64,000 bases of DNA, taken from positions 558,001 through 622,000 of the forward strand of contig JAUCEF010000001.1 in NCBI GenBank assembly GCA_033558025.1, written 5' to 3'. The first letter of the stretch is position 1. Each line of letters opens with the position of its first letter. Source of the DNA: Phytophthora sp. 'mugwort'. Lineage: Eukaryota; Oomycota; Peronosporomycetes; Peronosporales; Peronosporaceae. The notes beneath the pieces are model-generated. The model was not told where the DNA came from. It worked only from the letters and a program-made list of their open reading frames with translations, and did no database searches. Shown piece after piece: positions 36,370-46,444 of this stretch. A program made the position numbers and the translations under genes.

Positions 36370-36825
36370 ATGCCATTCTACGTGGACCGTCTGAAGGGTA
36401 CCATGATCCGTTGGACTCGGCTGCCCCGCAGCCCCCAGATCTTCAAAGCGAGGCTGCGACATTTCCTTCTGAGAGTGCCCATGGCCAGGAGCACAGGTCC
36501 TATAAGACCCGCAGAAAAGCTAAATACGAAGGAACCCCGGCTGCATACGACGAGTATGAGCCATACCGATAAGGCTGGGAATACGCAGGAGACGCTCACC
36601 TTGGAGTAAAGGCCGCAGGATATCCCGAAGGAGGTACACCTCCCTCTAGACACGGTCCACGGACACCCAAAGGGCATCCAGACGTCGGAAGGCCTCGTCC
36701 ACGTCACTGGTCCGATGGTCGACTCGACATTCAAGGGCCGAGAAGTCGTCTGCCAGACGACTCAAGTCGTCACTGACGGCCCAAGGGTCCCGGAGCTCTG
36801 GGGCTAGGCGGCTGCACACCCCAGC
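36370..36825 (+). pseudogene. Gypsy polyprotein tail
   Basis: The plus strand resumes with MPFYVDRLK and then a proline/arginine/serine-rich tail in shifting frames until about 36820. Similar low-complexity tails end many oomycete gypsy polyproteins. Homology ends where the 3' flank of the Mpo1 copy begins. Confidence 0.6.
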
Positions 36826-36877
36826 AAACAATACATTTATTGTATGAGACCATGCTCCCGAGCCCGCTCCTTACCCG

Positions 36878-37475
36878 TTACAGCGTCTTAATAGCTTGGA
36901 AGTTTTTAAAGTTAATCCGGACTTGCGTCATCACGCGCTGGTAGAGCTCTGAGCGGTATCCGAGCGGGAACAAGATCTCGAGCAGCACGAATATCGGGGC
37001 CGCGATAAAAGCCTGGTCTAGACTGTCGAAGAGCGCCGGCTTACGGCGTTCGAAGACTCCGTGGCCGATAAACTGCAGGGTCCAGCCCATAGCTTGGATA
37101 CCCAACACCACGTGCATGCTGTGCACGCCCATGGCGTTGACGCCTTCGACCACAAAGTAGTTCGCAAAGACGAAGCAGACAAAGACAATGGCGGCGGCAA
37201 GCGTACCGGCGTACGGGTCCAGCGCCATGTACCAGAGCATGTAGATACCAGTCACAACGGCCGAGTAGTTGAGCAGCACGAACTCACCGTAGGGCAGCGA
37301 GGCCAGCATGGCCGGCGTCTCGGCCAGGGGCTGCGTGTGCGCCAGGATCATAAGCCCGACACAAAGACGGGCCAGATGCAGATCAGGTGGATGTACTGGT
37401 TCATCTTGTTGTTGTGGTACGACAGGTAGAACACCACCTGCTTCTCCAGGTTGAAGCGGTCCTAGATGAATCCCA
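36878..37475 (-). pseudogene. Mpo1-like gene copy 2, inactivated
   Basis: Nearly identical to the intact copy at 40317-40916, but with three lesions. The start codon context GCCATGGGATTC has become GTATTGGGATTC, so the ATG is lost. The TCG serine codon five residues in is now a TAG stop. One G is missing from the GTGTCGGGGCTT run near 37357, causing a frameshift. Downstream of the shift 157 codons remain open, with the conserved IGHGVFERRKPALF block. The 3' flank (AATACATTTATT...CCGCTCC) also matches copies 1 and 3. Confidence 0.92.
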
Positions 37476-37489
37476 ATACGGCGACTTGA

Positions 37490-39843
37490 CTTGTAAGATG
37501 AAAGTGCTAAATTGATGAGGATTTCTCTGAAAACAATCAGAGTCTACAAGGGATGCCACTTCCCGCGCACATTTCATATATAATTACATTGAGACATTAT
37601 AGACAATTTTTAACGGATGTTGATCTCTGATGCTTGTACAAAACACAGCTCTCGGTAATTTTGGGGGTCTGATTGTTCTAAATATATACAACTGTATCTA
37701 ATACATTACATATATACAATACTTTCCTCTAAACATTTGTACAACATATACCTGTCGTGTTTGAATCACCCGGGCTGAAGCTGACCATGCGACGGAAAGT
37801 AATTTCGTCGCTATATTTATTTATGTGCTTTTATAAGGCTAAATGCACAACGCTCAGTTTGAAAATTACTATAAGACCCAGCGGCTAAGCACGTGTGCAC
37901 ACAGGGTTTGAGCAGTCTGCCGAATGATTTTGAGCGGCTTGGCTAACAGCATCACAGTCGAATTCGGACGGATAAAATATCTTAAGCCATTAAGCTATTT
38001 CGAGCTCTCCGTAATCTGCGGCCAACGCAGAAGCTATGGGCTTCGATTCGATTGTTGCGAAGGATGTTAACAACATATCCATTTCCTGCTAACAACGGCA
38101 AAATGTCCATTTCCTGCCGCAATAGCCAGTTAATGTACCTCCCCCCCCCCCCCCCCCCCCGCCCGTCTGAAAACGTTTGCGGCAGATCGGTCTCTCACTC
38201 CTCAGGTGCCAACTATCTAAACTACATCGCGGTTACAACGTAGGATACCCTCGATGTGAATCCTTACTCTTGGAATATACGCTTAACAGGAACGAAAACA
38301 CGGTTCTCTATGACCAGCTGTATACAAACCTCTAAGTCGTTGTTCTCTCTTACCCTTTGAACGTATATGGAATACAAAGTCGCCAAAGTTCCCCTCGGGG
38401 TGCTCAACTATAGGAAAAGGCGAGTTTTTTTTGCATGATGTCCAAAGAAGTCCAGCAACGACATCTGCTGCCTATGGCGCCTAGCCCCTCTCGTAGATCG
38501 ATCTCGCTGCATTTAACGAAGTTCCGTGACAAACATACCCGACTTGTCGTTGAAGCAGCGCGGATGAGAAGCTTGGCTATCCAAGCGAGGTGGTCCGTTA
38601 TGTCTTCAGTCTCAAGCTCGACATCATAAGTGGACGATTCTTGCTCTCATTCGTACGCATAGGCTCGTCATCGTCAGTGCTATCATTCTCCTCGCACCAC
38701 AGAAGTCTTCGTCAGTAGGCTCGTCTATCGTGTTATCTTCTGGGTCGATTGAGAGGCTCTGTCACTGACATCGGGTTCGAGGCATGGATGCGCGATAGCA
38801 TGGCTGATCGAGTGGCTGAGGTAAGATATTTAAGGTGGGCCCCGCGGCGGGCACAAGTGGCTACAAATACCAAATAGGTGATACTACCGGGTATTCATAT
38901 GTAGTACGAATGTGTTGGACCGTTATTGGAACACATATGAGAGGATGCTAAAGGTACAAAATAAACACTGAGTGAAACGTCTTTTGAAGATCAGAGTTCG
39001 CGGGGATCGCACATGGAGTCGTCGGGAGAGGAGGTCGAAGACACGGGGCATTCGGCTGAGAAAATCGCATGAATGGAGTCGTTGCATACGCGGAGAGCCT
39101 GTTCGCTTTTTTAATGCGTATTCTACGCAACCGGGCCCGAAGCGAGTTAACTTACTACTAAGGGTCGTGCGTACCCAGACCAAACCCTGGCACGCTATAC
39201 ATTACCAGGACAAAACCCATGTCTGTTAGCCGCGGCGCCAGCGCGGTCAAACCATCCATGAGTTCTGACTCCAACGCGGTCAAACCGCTAACGCCGTCCG
39301 CAAGCTGGCTAACCACGGCAGCAGCGTCGTCAAATAGCTGGCGCCATCCACGCGCTGTGCCACCAGTGCGGTCAAACAGCTGGTATCCTGGAGGCGCGGC
39401 GCTGCGGGGAGCGGTGCCATCGTTGATCTCTTTTGTTAAAAATTTGGGTTCTTTTTTTTACGCTACCTTTGTCAAAAAAATATAAATTTGTAGAGGTTTG
39501 GTCCTGTTGGATTCGATCCCACGAAATCGTGTCCATTAAAGCCTATCTTGACATTTGTATAGATAGCAATCTGAACTCCACGAAAATCCGTCCGACACGC
39601 ACATACCAAACCGAGCATTCGGTCCAACATTTTCAGGAAAATCAACAATTCAGGTATACCTCTGGCCGAAGAATACCCTTAAAGATGAATAAATAGTGAT
39701 TCCCGACGATATGATTAGCGAGGGGATCAATCTGTTGTTTGCCCTCACCCGGAAATTTCAGATCTTTTTCGGGCGTAGCGCCGAGTAAGATGTTTTATGA
39801 TCGATGACTGGTTGAGAAGTATGCTTGCGTCCATTTACGATAT
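37490..39843. other. Intergenic stretch, no supported gene
   Basis: Short frames only. A run of 20 C occurs at 38141-38160. Between 38430 and 38760 the minus strand has acidic broken frames that could be an old transposase tail, but no motif is certain. Around 39228-39375 short imperfect repeats of GCGGTCAAA give a low-complexity 88-codon frame that I do not regard as a gene. Confidence 0.45.
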
Positions 39844-40189
39844 TGTGGAACGTGCATGCATAATCAGGGTTTCAGATAGTACTCTACTGTAGTCATCGAA
39901 TTTGAAGTAATTTTAGACCTACTATTAATATCGCTTTCGACTATAATAGTAGGGTGGAGTTTTGAGGTATTATCGAGGTGTGGAAGAGGTTGGGTTTCGC
40001 ATTTTACAGATGTACTCCTAGCACTACTAGCAGTGTTTTCTCGCTGCAGGTTAACTACCACTACTATTATAGTTTATCGGACACAAGATCGATATTAATA
40101 GTAATAGTAAGTGTCCTATTGTTACGTCAAATTTGCTGACTACTGCACAGTACTATACCTAACCCTGATTACAGCATGCACGTTCCACA
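39844..40189. repeat. Fold-back MITE, about 346 bp
   Basis: Both ends read inward as TGTGGAACGTGCATG. The inverted similarity continues far inside: AATCAGGGTT, then ATAGTACT, then GTAGTCA, then ACTATTAATATCG, then ACTATAATAGTAG on each arm. The whole element is an imperfect hairpin with arms of roughly 130 bp. No coding capacity. A clear target duplication was not seen. It lies directly upstream of the intact Mpo1 copy 3. Confidence 0.82.
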
Positions 40190-40316
40190 CCGTAAGTTCG
40201 CGCATCGGTCATTTAGCATCTTACAGTGTATGCGGACACTTCATCTTCTAACAGCCTCACTTTGGAATTGGCGCCGAACCAGTTAAATAGCTTCTCGGTA
40301 ACGTTTGTCCACCGCC

Positions 40317-40916
40317 ATGGGATTCATCTCGGACCGCTTCGATTTGGAGAAGCAGGTGACGTTCTACCTATCGTACCACAACAACAAGATGAACCAGTAC
40401 ATCCACCTGATCTGCATCTGGCCCGTCTTTGTGTCGGGGCTTATGATCCTGGCGCACACGCAGCCCCTGGCCGAGACGCCGGCCATGCTGGCCTCGCTGC
40501 CCTACGGTGAGTTCGTGCTGCTCAACTACTCGGCCGTTGTGACTGGTATCTACATGCTCTGGTACATGGCGCTGGACCCGTACGCCGGTACGCTTGCCGC
40601 CGCCATTGTCTTTGTCTGCTTCGTCTTTGCGAACTACTTTGTGGTCGAAGGCGCCAACGCCATGGGCGTGCACAGCATGCACGTGGTGTTGGGTATCCAA
40701 GCTATGGGCTGGACCCTGCAGTTTATCGGCCACGGAGTCTTCGAACGCCGTAAGCCGGCGCTCTTCGACAGTCTAGACCAGGCTTTTATCGCGGCCCCGA
40801 TATTCGTGCTGCTCGAGATCTTGTTCCCGCTCGGATACCGCCCGGACCTTTACCAGCGCGTGATGAAGCAAGTCCAGATCAACGTTAAGAAATTTCATGC
40901 TACCAAGACGCTGTAA
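40317..40916 (+). CDS. Mpo1-like (DUF962) 2-hydroxy fatty acid dioxygenase, copy 3
   Basis: Intact 199-residue frame from ATG 40317 in the context CACCGCCATGG. It carries the same family motifs as copy 1: YLSYHNNKMNQYIH at 17-30, and QFIGHGVFERRKPALF near 135. Scattered substitutions relative to copy 1 include IQAMGWTLQF for IHATAWILQF. This replaces one histidine that copy 1 has before the conserved GH, and copy 2 shares the change. About 65 bp of upstream sequence (CACTTTGGAAT through GTAACGTTTGTCC) is homologous to the copy 1 promoter, so it may be transcribed. It sits in an inverted duplicate together with the decayed transporter copy. Function as for copy 1, inferred from the family. Confidence 0.88.
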   Translation: MGFISDRFDLEKQVTFYLSYHNNKMNQYIHLICIWPVFVSGLMILAHTQPLAETPAMLASLPYGEFVLLNYSAVVTGIYMLWYMALDPYAGTLAAAIVFVCFVFANYFVVEGANAMGVHSMHVVLGIQAMGWTLQFIGHGVFERRKPALFDSLDQAFIAAPIFVLLEILFPLGYRPDLYQRVMKQVQINVKKFHATKTL

Positions 40917-40959
40917 GGGGTAAGAAACGGGCTCTGGAGCGTGGTTTCATCAAATAAAT

Positions 40960-41970
40960 GAATTGTTTGCTGGATCAAATATCCATACGTACGCGGCCAA
41001 ATTACCTAGCGTGTGTGGTGTGTCTGTCTGTCTGAGAACGCGACGACGATCTCTGCCATCTCTGAGTCTCTTGGCGACGCTTTCGGGGCGCCGACGAGGC
41101 AGCTGAGTAGCAAATATTGACACCTCGTACCGACGCTCTTCCAGCAGCCACTCGAAGTAAGCAGTCTTCATCTGTGCAGCGATGTCATGTGACGAGAAGT
41201 CACCGCGGAGGTCTGTGAAGGTTGGAGTACAAATTGCTCGCGAAGGATGAAGTGTTGTCGGAAGCTCTAGCCTAACGCAAATCCGACTGTGAATCATAAT
41301 ATTCCTGAGCCGGTACTGTACTAACAAGCACACGAACATTGAGATAAAAATCCAGAAAACTTCGGGTCGCAAATCTGCGCAATGAATGGCTGTGCCGTCT
41401 CCAGCTCCACAGCCGTCAACGACACCTACACTGTCGCTCTAAACGACCCTCTAACGGAATTTCCTAATACACAGTAGCGTTGAAGCCGTAAATATACACC
41501 GACAAGAAGATTCCGGGCATAATTTGCCACAGAGTCTTTGAAGGCGCTCAGCATGGTGTGATCGTCGGTAGTGGTGCGCCCTGAAGAAGTTTACGACCGA
41601 AGCCATGAAAAATGAACGAATTTGGTGGGCGTCAGTGTAGTTCTTCTTGTGAATATCCTGGAAGCCAATCCCGTGCTGCAGAAGGGGTTGAGCGAAAAGA
41701 GGAATAGGATCAGGGCTACATACCCGCCCTTTCCTCAATAGTAAATGGATGTGTGCACGGCGTGCGGTTCGGCATCGAGCGGTATCGGCGCAGCGTTGTC
41801 TCGGAGTCACCTCTACATTATCTCGGTTCGCGTAGTAAAAAACATTAGCCACGAACGACCAAAATACACAAATCCATGACATTAGCCTCACCTCGGGAGG
41901 CTGACTGAACTTCTCGCGCCTTTCGCTGCCCGTGCGCATCTGGATTATACTACAAGTTTCGCGTACAGGG
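40960..41970 (-). pseudogene. Decayed inverted copy of the FUSC/EF-hand transporter gene
   Basis: The minus strand from about 41970 matches the intact gene from its fourth-fifth exon region onward. The intron remnant still has a GTAG acceptor near 41814. Then come GIGFQDIHKKNYTDAHQIRS and SFFMASVVNFFRAHHY, then ASTLLCIRKF. Several small deletions follow in the membrane region. Homology jumps at about 41215 from the second membrane bundle directly to the C-terminal tail DIAAQMKTAYFEWLLEERRY, removing roughly 1.2 kb with the EF-hands. It converges on Mpo1 copy 3 just as the parent does on copy 1. Confidence 0.9.
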
Positions 41971-41980
41971 GTTGTACCGA

Positions 41981-42278
41981 TTTCAGTAACGAGTGTATAT
42001 ATTTTAAACTTGTGTTTCTGTAGCGAGTGTATAGTAATGTGCCTCAATAGCGAGCGCGTCAAATCCTATAGTCTTCAGGAATTAATGCGTCAAAAATATA
42101 CTGTGACTGCAAAATGATTGGTATTGTTTTATGTACCTGTTTTTCTCTCTTTATATAGTTCGGGATGAGGTATATGTGTTAGTAGCGAGTGTATATGTTT
42201 TAGACATGTGTTTCAGTGTATCTATAAACATGTGTAACAGTTTCAGTAACTATTGTATGTTTTAAACATGTGTATTCA
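41981..42278 (+). repeat. Three dispersed copies of a ~37-bp repeat
   Basis: Copies at 41981-42018, 42179-42214 and 42241-42278 share TTCAGTARCGAGTGTAT, then TTTTAAACATGTGT and TTC with small changes. They begin immediately beyond the edge of the inverted duplication. No coding content. Confidence 0.65.
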
Positions 42279-42399
42279 TCAAACCACACGTGTGTTGCTT
42301 TCATTTTTGACAACCTCTTTCTCATTCTGAGGAACACTCCCTCAAACGACGAAATTACCATCGGTAGGGCAGAGGGTATACAGTAATCTGCGTGAATAA

Positions 42400-42760
42400 G
42401 CAACGCCTGATACGAATAGAAGGAGAGAGATACATTGAATATAGCAAGTTTCAATATAGGCGAAGAATGCACTGGTTGTTCAATATGAATGACACGCTGC
42501 CCTTGTCCACTGGGGTAGAGTGCAGCCAACAGTTTCGAATGGTTTTCTCGCTAACCTGTTCGCAAGCCGATTTACACCACTATAGGGCCGTAAGAAGCTC
42601 TACCTGGTACGGCTTGTCATAACGTTTAGCCTCACCAATGCTGTAGAATGCGTTTCGCATCTTTTTGTTGAGCACGTCGCGCTTTATGCAATATATAATG
42701 CCTTGATCCATTGGTTGGATCTGTACGGTTGTGTTAGGAGGCAATTTTCAATTCGGCCTC
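42400..42760 (-). pseudogene. pogo/Tigger transposase C-terminal fragment
   Basis: The minus strand reads KLPPNTTVQIQPMDQGIIYC followed by IKRDVLNKKMRNAFYSIGE, then KSACEQVSEKTIRNCWLHST after one stop. QPMDQGII contains the third catalytic aspartate of the pogo/DDE_1 family, and the C-terminal WKxVSEETIxNCWxHT-type block is clear. The N-terminal two thirds are absent. Confidence 0.8.
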
Positions 42761-43011
42761 TAAAGTTTAGTTTTAACCAATCAGACATCTTTATTCCGGT
42801 GTGGCGTATTTTGCTGGCGCTTTCAAATCGGGTCCTAACTATGGCGGATGGAGTTCATCAGGTGGCGTATTGGGCGGTTCGAAATCCCAAATCCCTTTTT
42901 GGTTGTATCAAACCAGACAAAAAACATGCTAGGCCAGCTGAGTTTTCGTACCAATCTGCCCCAAGGAGGGAAATCTGTACGGGGTGTCCGACACCCCATA
43001 CAAATTGAGAC

Positions 43012-44008
43012 GTGTACTATGCTTCAGAAACGTGCAAATTCGCTTCAGATTCTCGCCCTCGCCACCAGAGTCCAAGAAGCATGGAGAGCACAATGGATCA
43101 GCATGTGTCGCCGTTCGACAGCTTGCAGATATCTCTTACTCAGCTAACTCCGCCCTTGTCAATGCTAGAGCTCTCCCGCGATGCTTCCTGCCACACAAGC
43201 GCCAGCCACAACGCTTTCAACGACACTCCAAGCCCCCGCTACCACGACCCAACTATCAGCCAGCGAGGGACCACCACCAGCTGCAGCTCAAGTTCCTGGT
43301 GCCGGTACGCAGCGAACTCATACTGGCGGCCGCGCCAGACGCAACCGAGCTGTTGGGCGTACAGCAAGGAGGAGCGGGTTTTCCAGAGTTGAAGTGGACA
43401 GTCTCCTTGACCTCCTAGATGAGGTAAAAATAGGACGGGACGAGTGGGAGATTGTCATGCGCCGCCACAATGAGAGGTTCCCTGGAGTTGATCGCACCGT
43501 GGAGAGCCTCCGGCGTAAATTCGCAAAGCCTTACAAAACCAACATGGGCACTAGAAACCCGAACATGCCTGAAGACGTGGCACGAGCCATCAAAGCGCGA
43601 CTGCGATTACACAGCGTGCGGATCTAGCTAGAGGGGACGATATTGAGGAGGACGCAGATGAGTTTTTTTGAGGAAGGTGGAGAACCAATGACTAAGGCAA
43701 GACGGTGCAATTTCTCGCCCTCCGGTTGCTGCCGCAGCTCACCCACTCGTACTTCCGCGTCACCAGCCCGGCAAAGACGACGATCGCTTTCGCTAGCTCG
43801 ACTGATGGTGCTCCAGGACTAGCACCAGAGAGAGGCAGATCCTGAGCAGCAGATTCAGCGGCGTGAAGAAGACCGTCGCCGACGCGAGGAGGACCGGCGA
43901 TCGTGAGCAAGACTGCGCCGACGATCGAGAGAGAAACAATCGTCTATTTGATCTTCTTGCTGCGGCCCTGGTCGGAATTGCGAAGGCCACACAATCAAGT
44001 GAGTACAT
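43012..44008 (+). pseudogene. Myb/SANT-like transposon accessory protein remnant
   Basis: The 43181-43627 frame has a proline/threonine/alanine-rich leader, then SGFSRVEVDSLLDLLDEVK and REWEIVMRRH-like sequence (DEWEIVMRRHNERFPG). It continues with TVESLRRKFAKPYKT, a trihelix/Myb-like DNA-binding fold common in oomycete transposon-associated proteins. Basic, arginine/glutamate-rich coiled-coil sequence continues in broken frames to about 44008. It could be the Myb-like partner of the adjacent Harbinger transposase (convergent), which fits PIF/Harbinger layout, but shared ends were not found. Confidence 0.6.
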
Positions 44009-44302
44009 TGATTAGTTTATACAGTAGTAGCTCTAGTGCATCCTGCTCTAATCGAGGCATATAAACTGGAAGCAACTGGTTAATTTCAACCGATCTTGCC
44101 CGAAAGTTGAATAGAAGCACAAAGTGTCGAGAATTAGCCGCCGTTCGCCGAGTTCCTCGTATTCAAGCCGATCTTTAAGCCGTGGAAATGAACTTTGGAA
44201 AGCTCGCATTCCCCATTCAGCGGACTGCCTTGCAGAGGTAGCCTGGCGGAAAACTTCAACATCCGATGCAGTTGAAGCAGCACCTAAATAATCTTGGCTC
44301 GA

Positions 44303-45041
44303 TTAAATCAGAAACGGATAGTCGGTAGCAGCGAAGGCAGAATCAATCACGCACCGTGCTCCATTTAGCTCGTAGGCCGCCTGCAATTTTTGATAGATGC
44401 CGCCCCACTCGGATATCCGAGAGTCGTGGAGGGACCCAGGTGCATTTAGCGCGCACACAGCAATTTTTCCGTCAGGAACAAACACGACCATGTTACCTAC
44501 GTAATGATCGTGCTTCCATCCGTTGTAGAAAATGTTTTGAATCACACAGCTTCCGCTTTGCTGAAAGTAAAGTTTAAGTCCGTCCGCGACAGCAAAAACG
44601 TCATGCAACTTAGGGTGTCTACGCCGAATCGCGCGCTGGTACGATTGCGTGGCGATAACGTCCGGCATCTTGACAGCAGCTCGATGGTCCTTTACAAGGA
44701 CGCGGAGAAGAACCCTACGCCCAAAGTGTGAAGAGGGAGCAGATACTTGCTGTCACCCCGAAGATAATACACAGGGAGAACTCCCCGCCGCGGGTCCGAG
44801 TCCATGCGAGTACCAATGCAAGCCATTGTGTGGCGTCAAGAAGACGTGGACGTCCGCGCAGGTGGGGTCCTAATCGGCGAGTTGCCGCTCCCGATGAACC
44901 ATACGGCGTATAAGCCGCGAAAATGCGCTCAAATCCTCGCATTAGCGTGCGAAAGCTGTGCTGATCCAAGCCAGTCAGCGTAATTAGCGATTGGTCATCA
45001 CCCGAGCCAAAAGCGTTGCGAACCCACACAGCCTTGGCCAT
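44303..45041 (-). pseudogene. PIF/Harbinger-type (DDE_4) transposase remnant
   Basis: Two minus-strand frames (45041-44715, then 44668-44303) separated by a shift. The first has LTGLDQHSFRTLMRGFERIF, then GRPRLLDATQWLALVLAWT, the N-terminal helix region. The second has VFAVADGLKLYFQQSG (first acidic residue in VADGLK), then YNGWKHDHYVGNMVVFVPDG and APGSLHDSRISEWGG with the second acid. The C-terminal third is missing after DSAFAATDYPFLI. Motif order identifies DDE_4/Harbinger. Confidence 0.82.
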
Positions 45042-45174
45042 TGCAAAGCAGCACGGACCACCCTTCGGTCACGTCGGCGACACTGGTACCACTGAGCCGA
45101 GACCTAAATGACTTGCTTCGACGAGAGTCACGGCGGCAGCGGAGAGCTACGAAGCAGGATCGTGTGGGCGATCA

Positions 45175-46125
45175 TCACGGTGTGGGATTGTGTTTATCTA
45201 GCAAAATCTGAACTGAGCAGTTTGTGCTTTTCAGAACGCTAGTACGATCAAAAGCACGGTTTACGCTGGAATTTTGTTCTGCATAAAATGCGCTTTTAGA
45301 AACCGCCCATTTGCCGGTCGCTGTCTGTACCCCTGCGCAGCATCGCTTCGGCTTACGAGAATACCACAGCGGCTTGGTCACCGTGCCAAGAAATAATAGA
45401 TGTATATTTTCTGTGCCATCAGGCATTGACGCAACACGCCATTGTTACACGCGATTTACTGTGCTTCAGGACAGGAGCGGCGTTCTTGCAGATAGACCCC
45501 CGCGGAACAGCGTTGTGAAACAGCGCAAACTCATCTATGTTGAAGACGTTGCGAGGATGGTACATGTGGATGGCAGCTCTGACGCGCTCTAGCTGCTCTT
45601 TGGCCTCGTTCAAGTTCACGGCGGACGTCTCGCCGGGCGCACGGCGACATCGAAACCCGTACCGCTCCTTTAAGCATCGTAGCCAGGAGGGACCAATGCG
45701 GGGGCGAGGATGGGGAGCCCCTCACAGACCTCGGTGGCGAAGAAAATGATCATGGCGCCGTTGATGCAGATGTCGTCTGCTTCGGTCTGCAGCACGAACT
45801 CGATAACATTCTGGTTGACTAACGCGTGTCCGGACGCGAGCCTCTTCTTCCTTCGTCGAAGTCGGTAGGCTGGCGCTGCAAATCGGTGCCGCTTCGGACG
45901 ATCCGACGGACTGTAGACTTGTTGAGAGGAGCAAGAAGGTGGAAATTGCCTTTGCCCAGCGGGCGAGCTCGGCACATGTGTAGGACGGCGATTCCTTGGC
46001 GACCTGGCACTATGCAGCTTCTGGTCTCGGGTGAGGCGGATCCTTTTGACGAGGTTGGGACTTTTCATGGCGGGGAAATGTGGGAGGCGGGTGGAGAATC
46101 GAGTCGTGAGGGGGAAAGCTTCCAA
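45175..46125 (-). pseudogene. pogo/CENP-B-like transposase remnant A
   Basis: Minus-strand order: the N-terminal frame 46125-45670 has a basic DNA-binding region and a helical CENP-B-type part. Then 45619-45419 has NVFNIDEFALFHNAVPRGS, the first catalytic D block, and KSRVTMACCVNA. After one more shift, GTENIHLLFLGTVTKPLWYS follows (45426-45175). Two single-base frameshifts near 45672 and 45425 explain the breaks. The second and third catalytic blocks are lost. Confidence 0.78.
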
Positions 46126-46444
46126 GAGTAGTCATGTGCACCTTCGCCACTTCAATCCGTATCCAATCTTGCGCCAAAATTCAAATACTAACAGCAAGCA
46201 GTGACTGGCGAAATCTTAACTTTATAGCGAACGAATTCGCTCCAAATGTGAGGGCATAGCCAATCAAAAGTACAGGTGACACGGTGTTGTCCTAAAACAG
46301 TAAGTGAGCGTACTGACCTGCTGGCTTCCTTTCCCAGCTGACTACTTTAGTACAAGGTATTAAAAAATATATATACAGGGAGTAGCAGCACTACATCGAC
46401 AGACTGGAGATCGTCGATCTGCTTAATCCGATTGAAATATGTAC

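Larger units (their letters stand above)
31885..36825 (+). mobile_element. Ty3/gypsy retrotransposon, 5' LTR plus rearranged body
   Basis: The 5' LTR begins TGTAACGAGGTTACA at 31885 inside the transporter pseudogene. Gag, protease/RT, RNase H and integrase fragments follow on the plus strand. Part of the integrase is inverted (35802-36369) and the polyprotein tail resumes on the plus strand to about 36820. No second LTR is visible: the body abuts the dead Mpo1 copy at about 36825, so the 3' end is lost. Confidence 0.82.

Noticed and set aside
39219..39485. Repeats of GCGGTCAAA considered as a CRISPR-like or satellite array
   Set aside because: Units are irregular in spacing and sequence, and the genome is eukaryotic; treated as low-complexity sequence.
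39491..39540. Possible tRNA because of a TTCGATCCC string
   Set aside because: No matching acceptor stem, D-arm or anticodon arm could be drawn around it.
43012..45041. Calling the Myb-like and Harbinger remnants one element
   Set aside because: The layout fits, but I found no shared terminal inverted repeats or target duplication, so they are listed separately.
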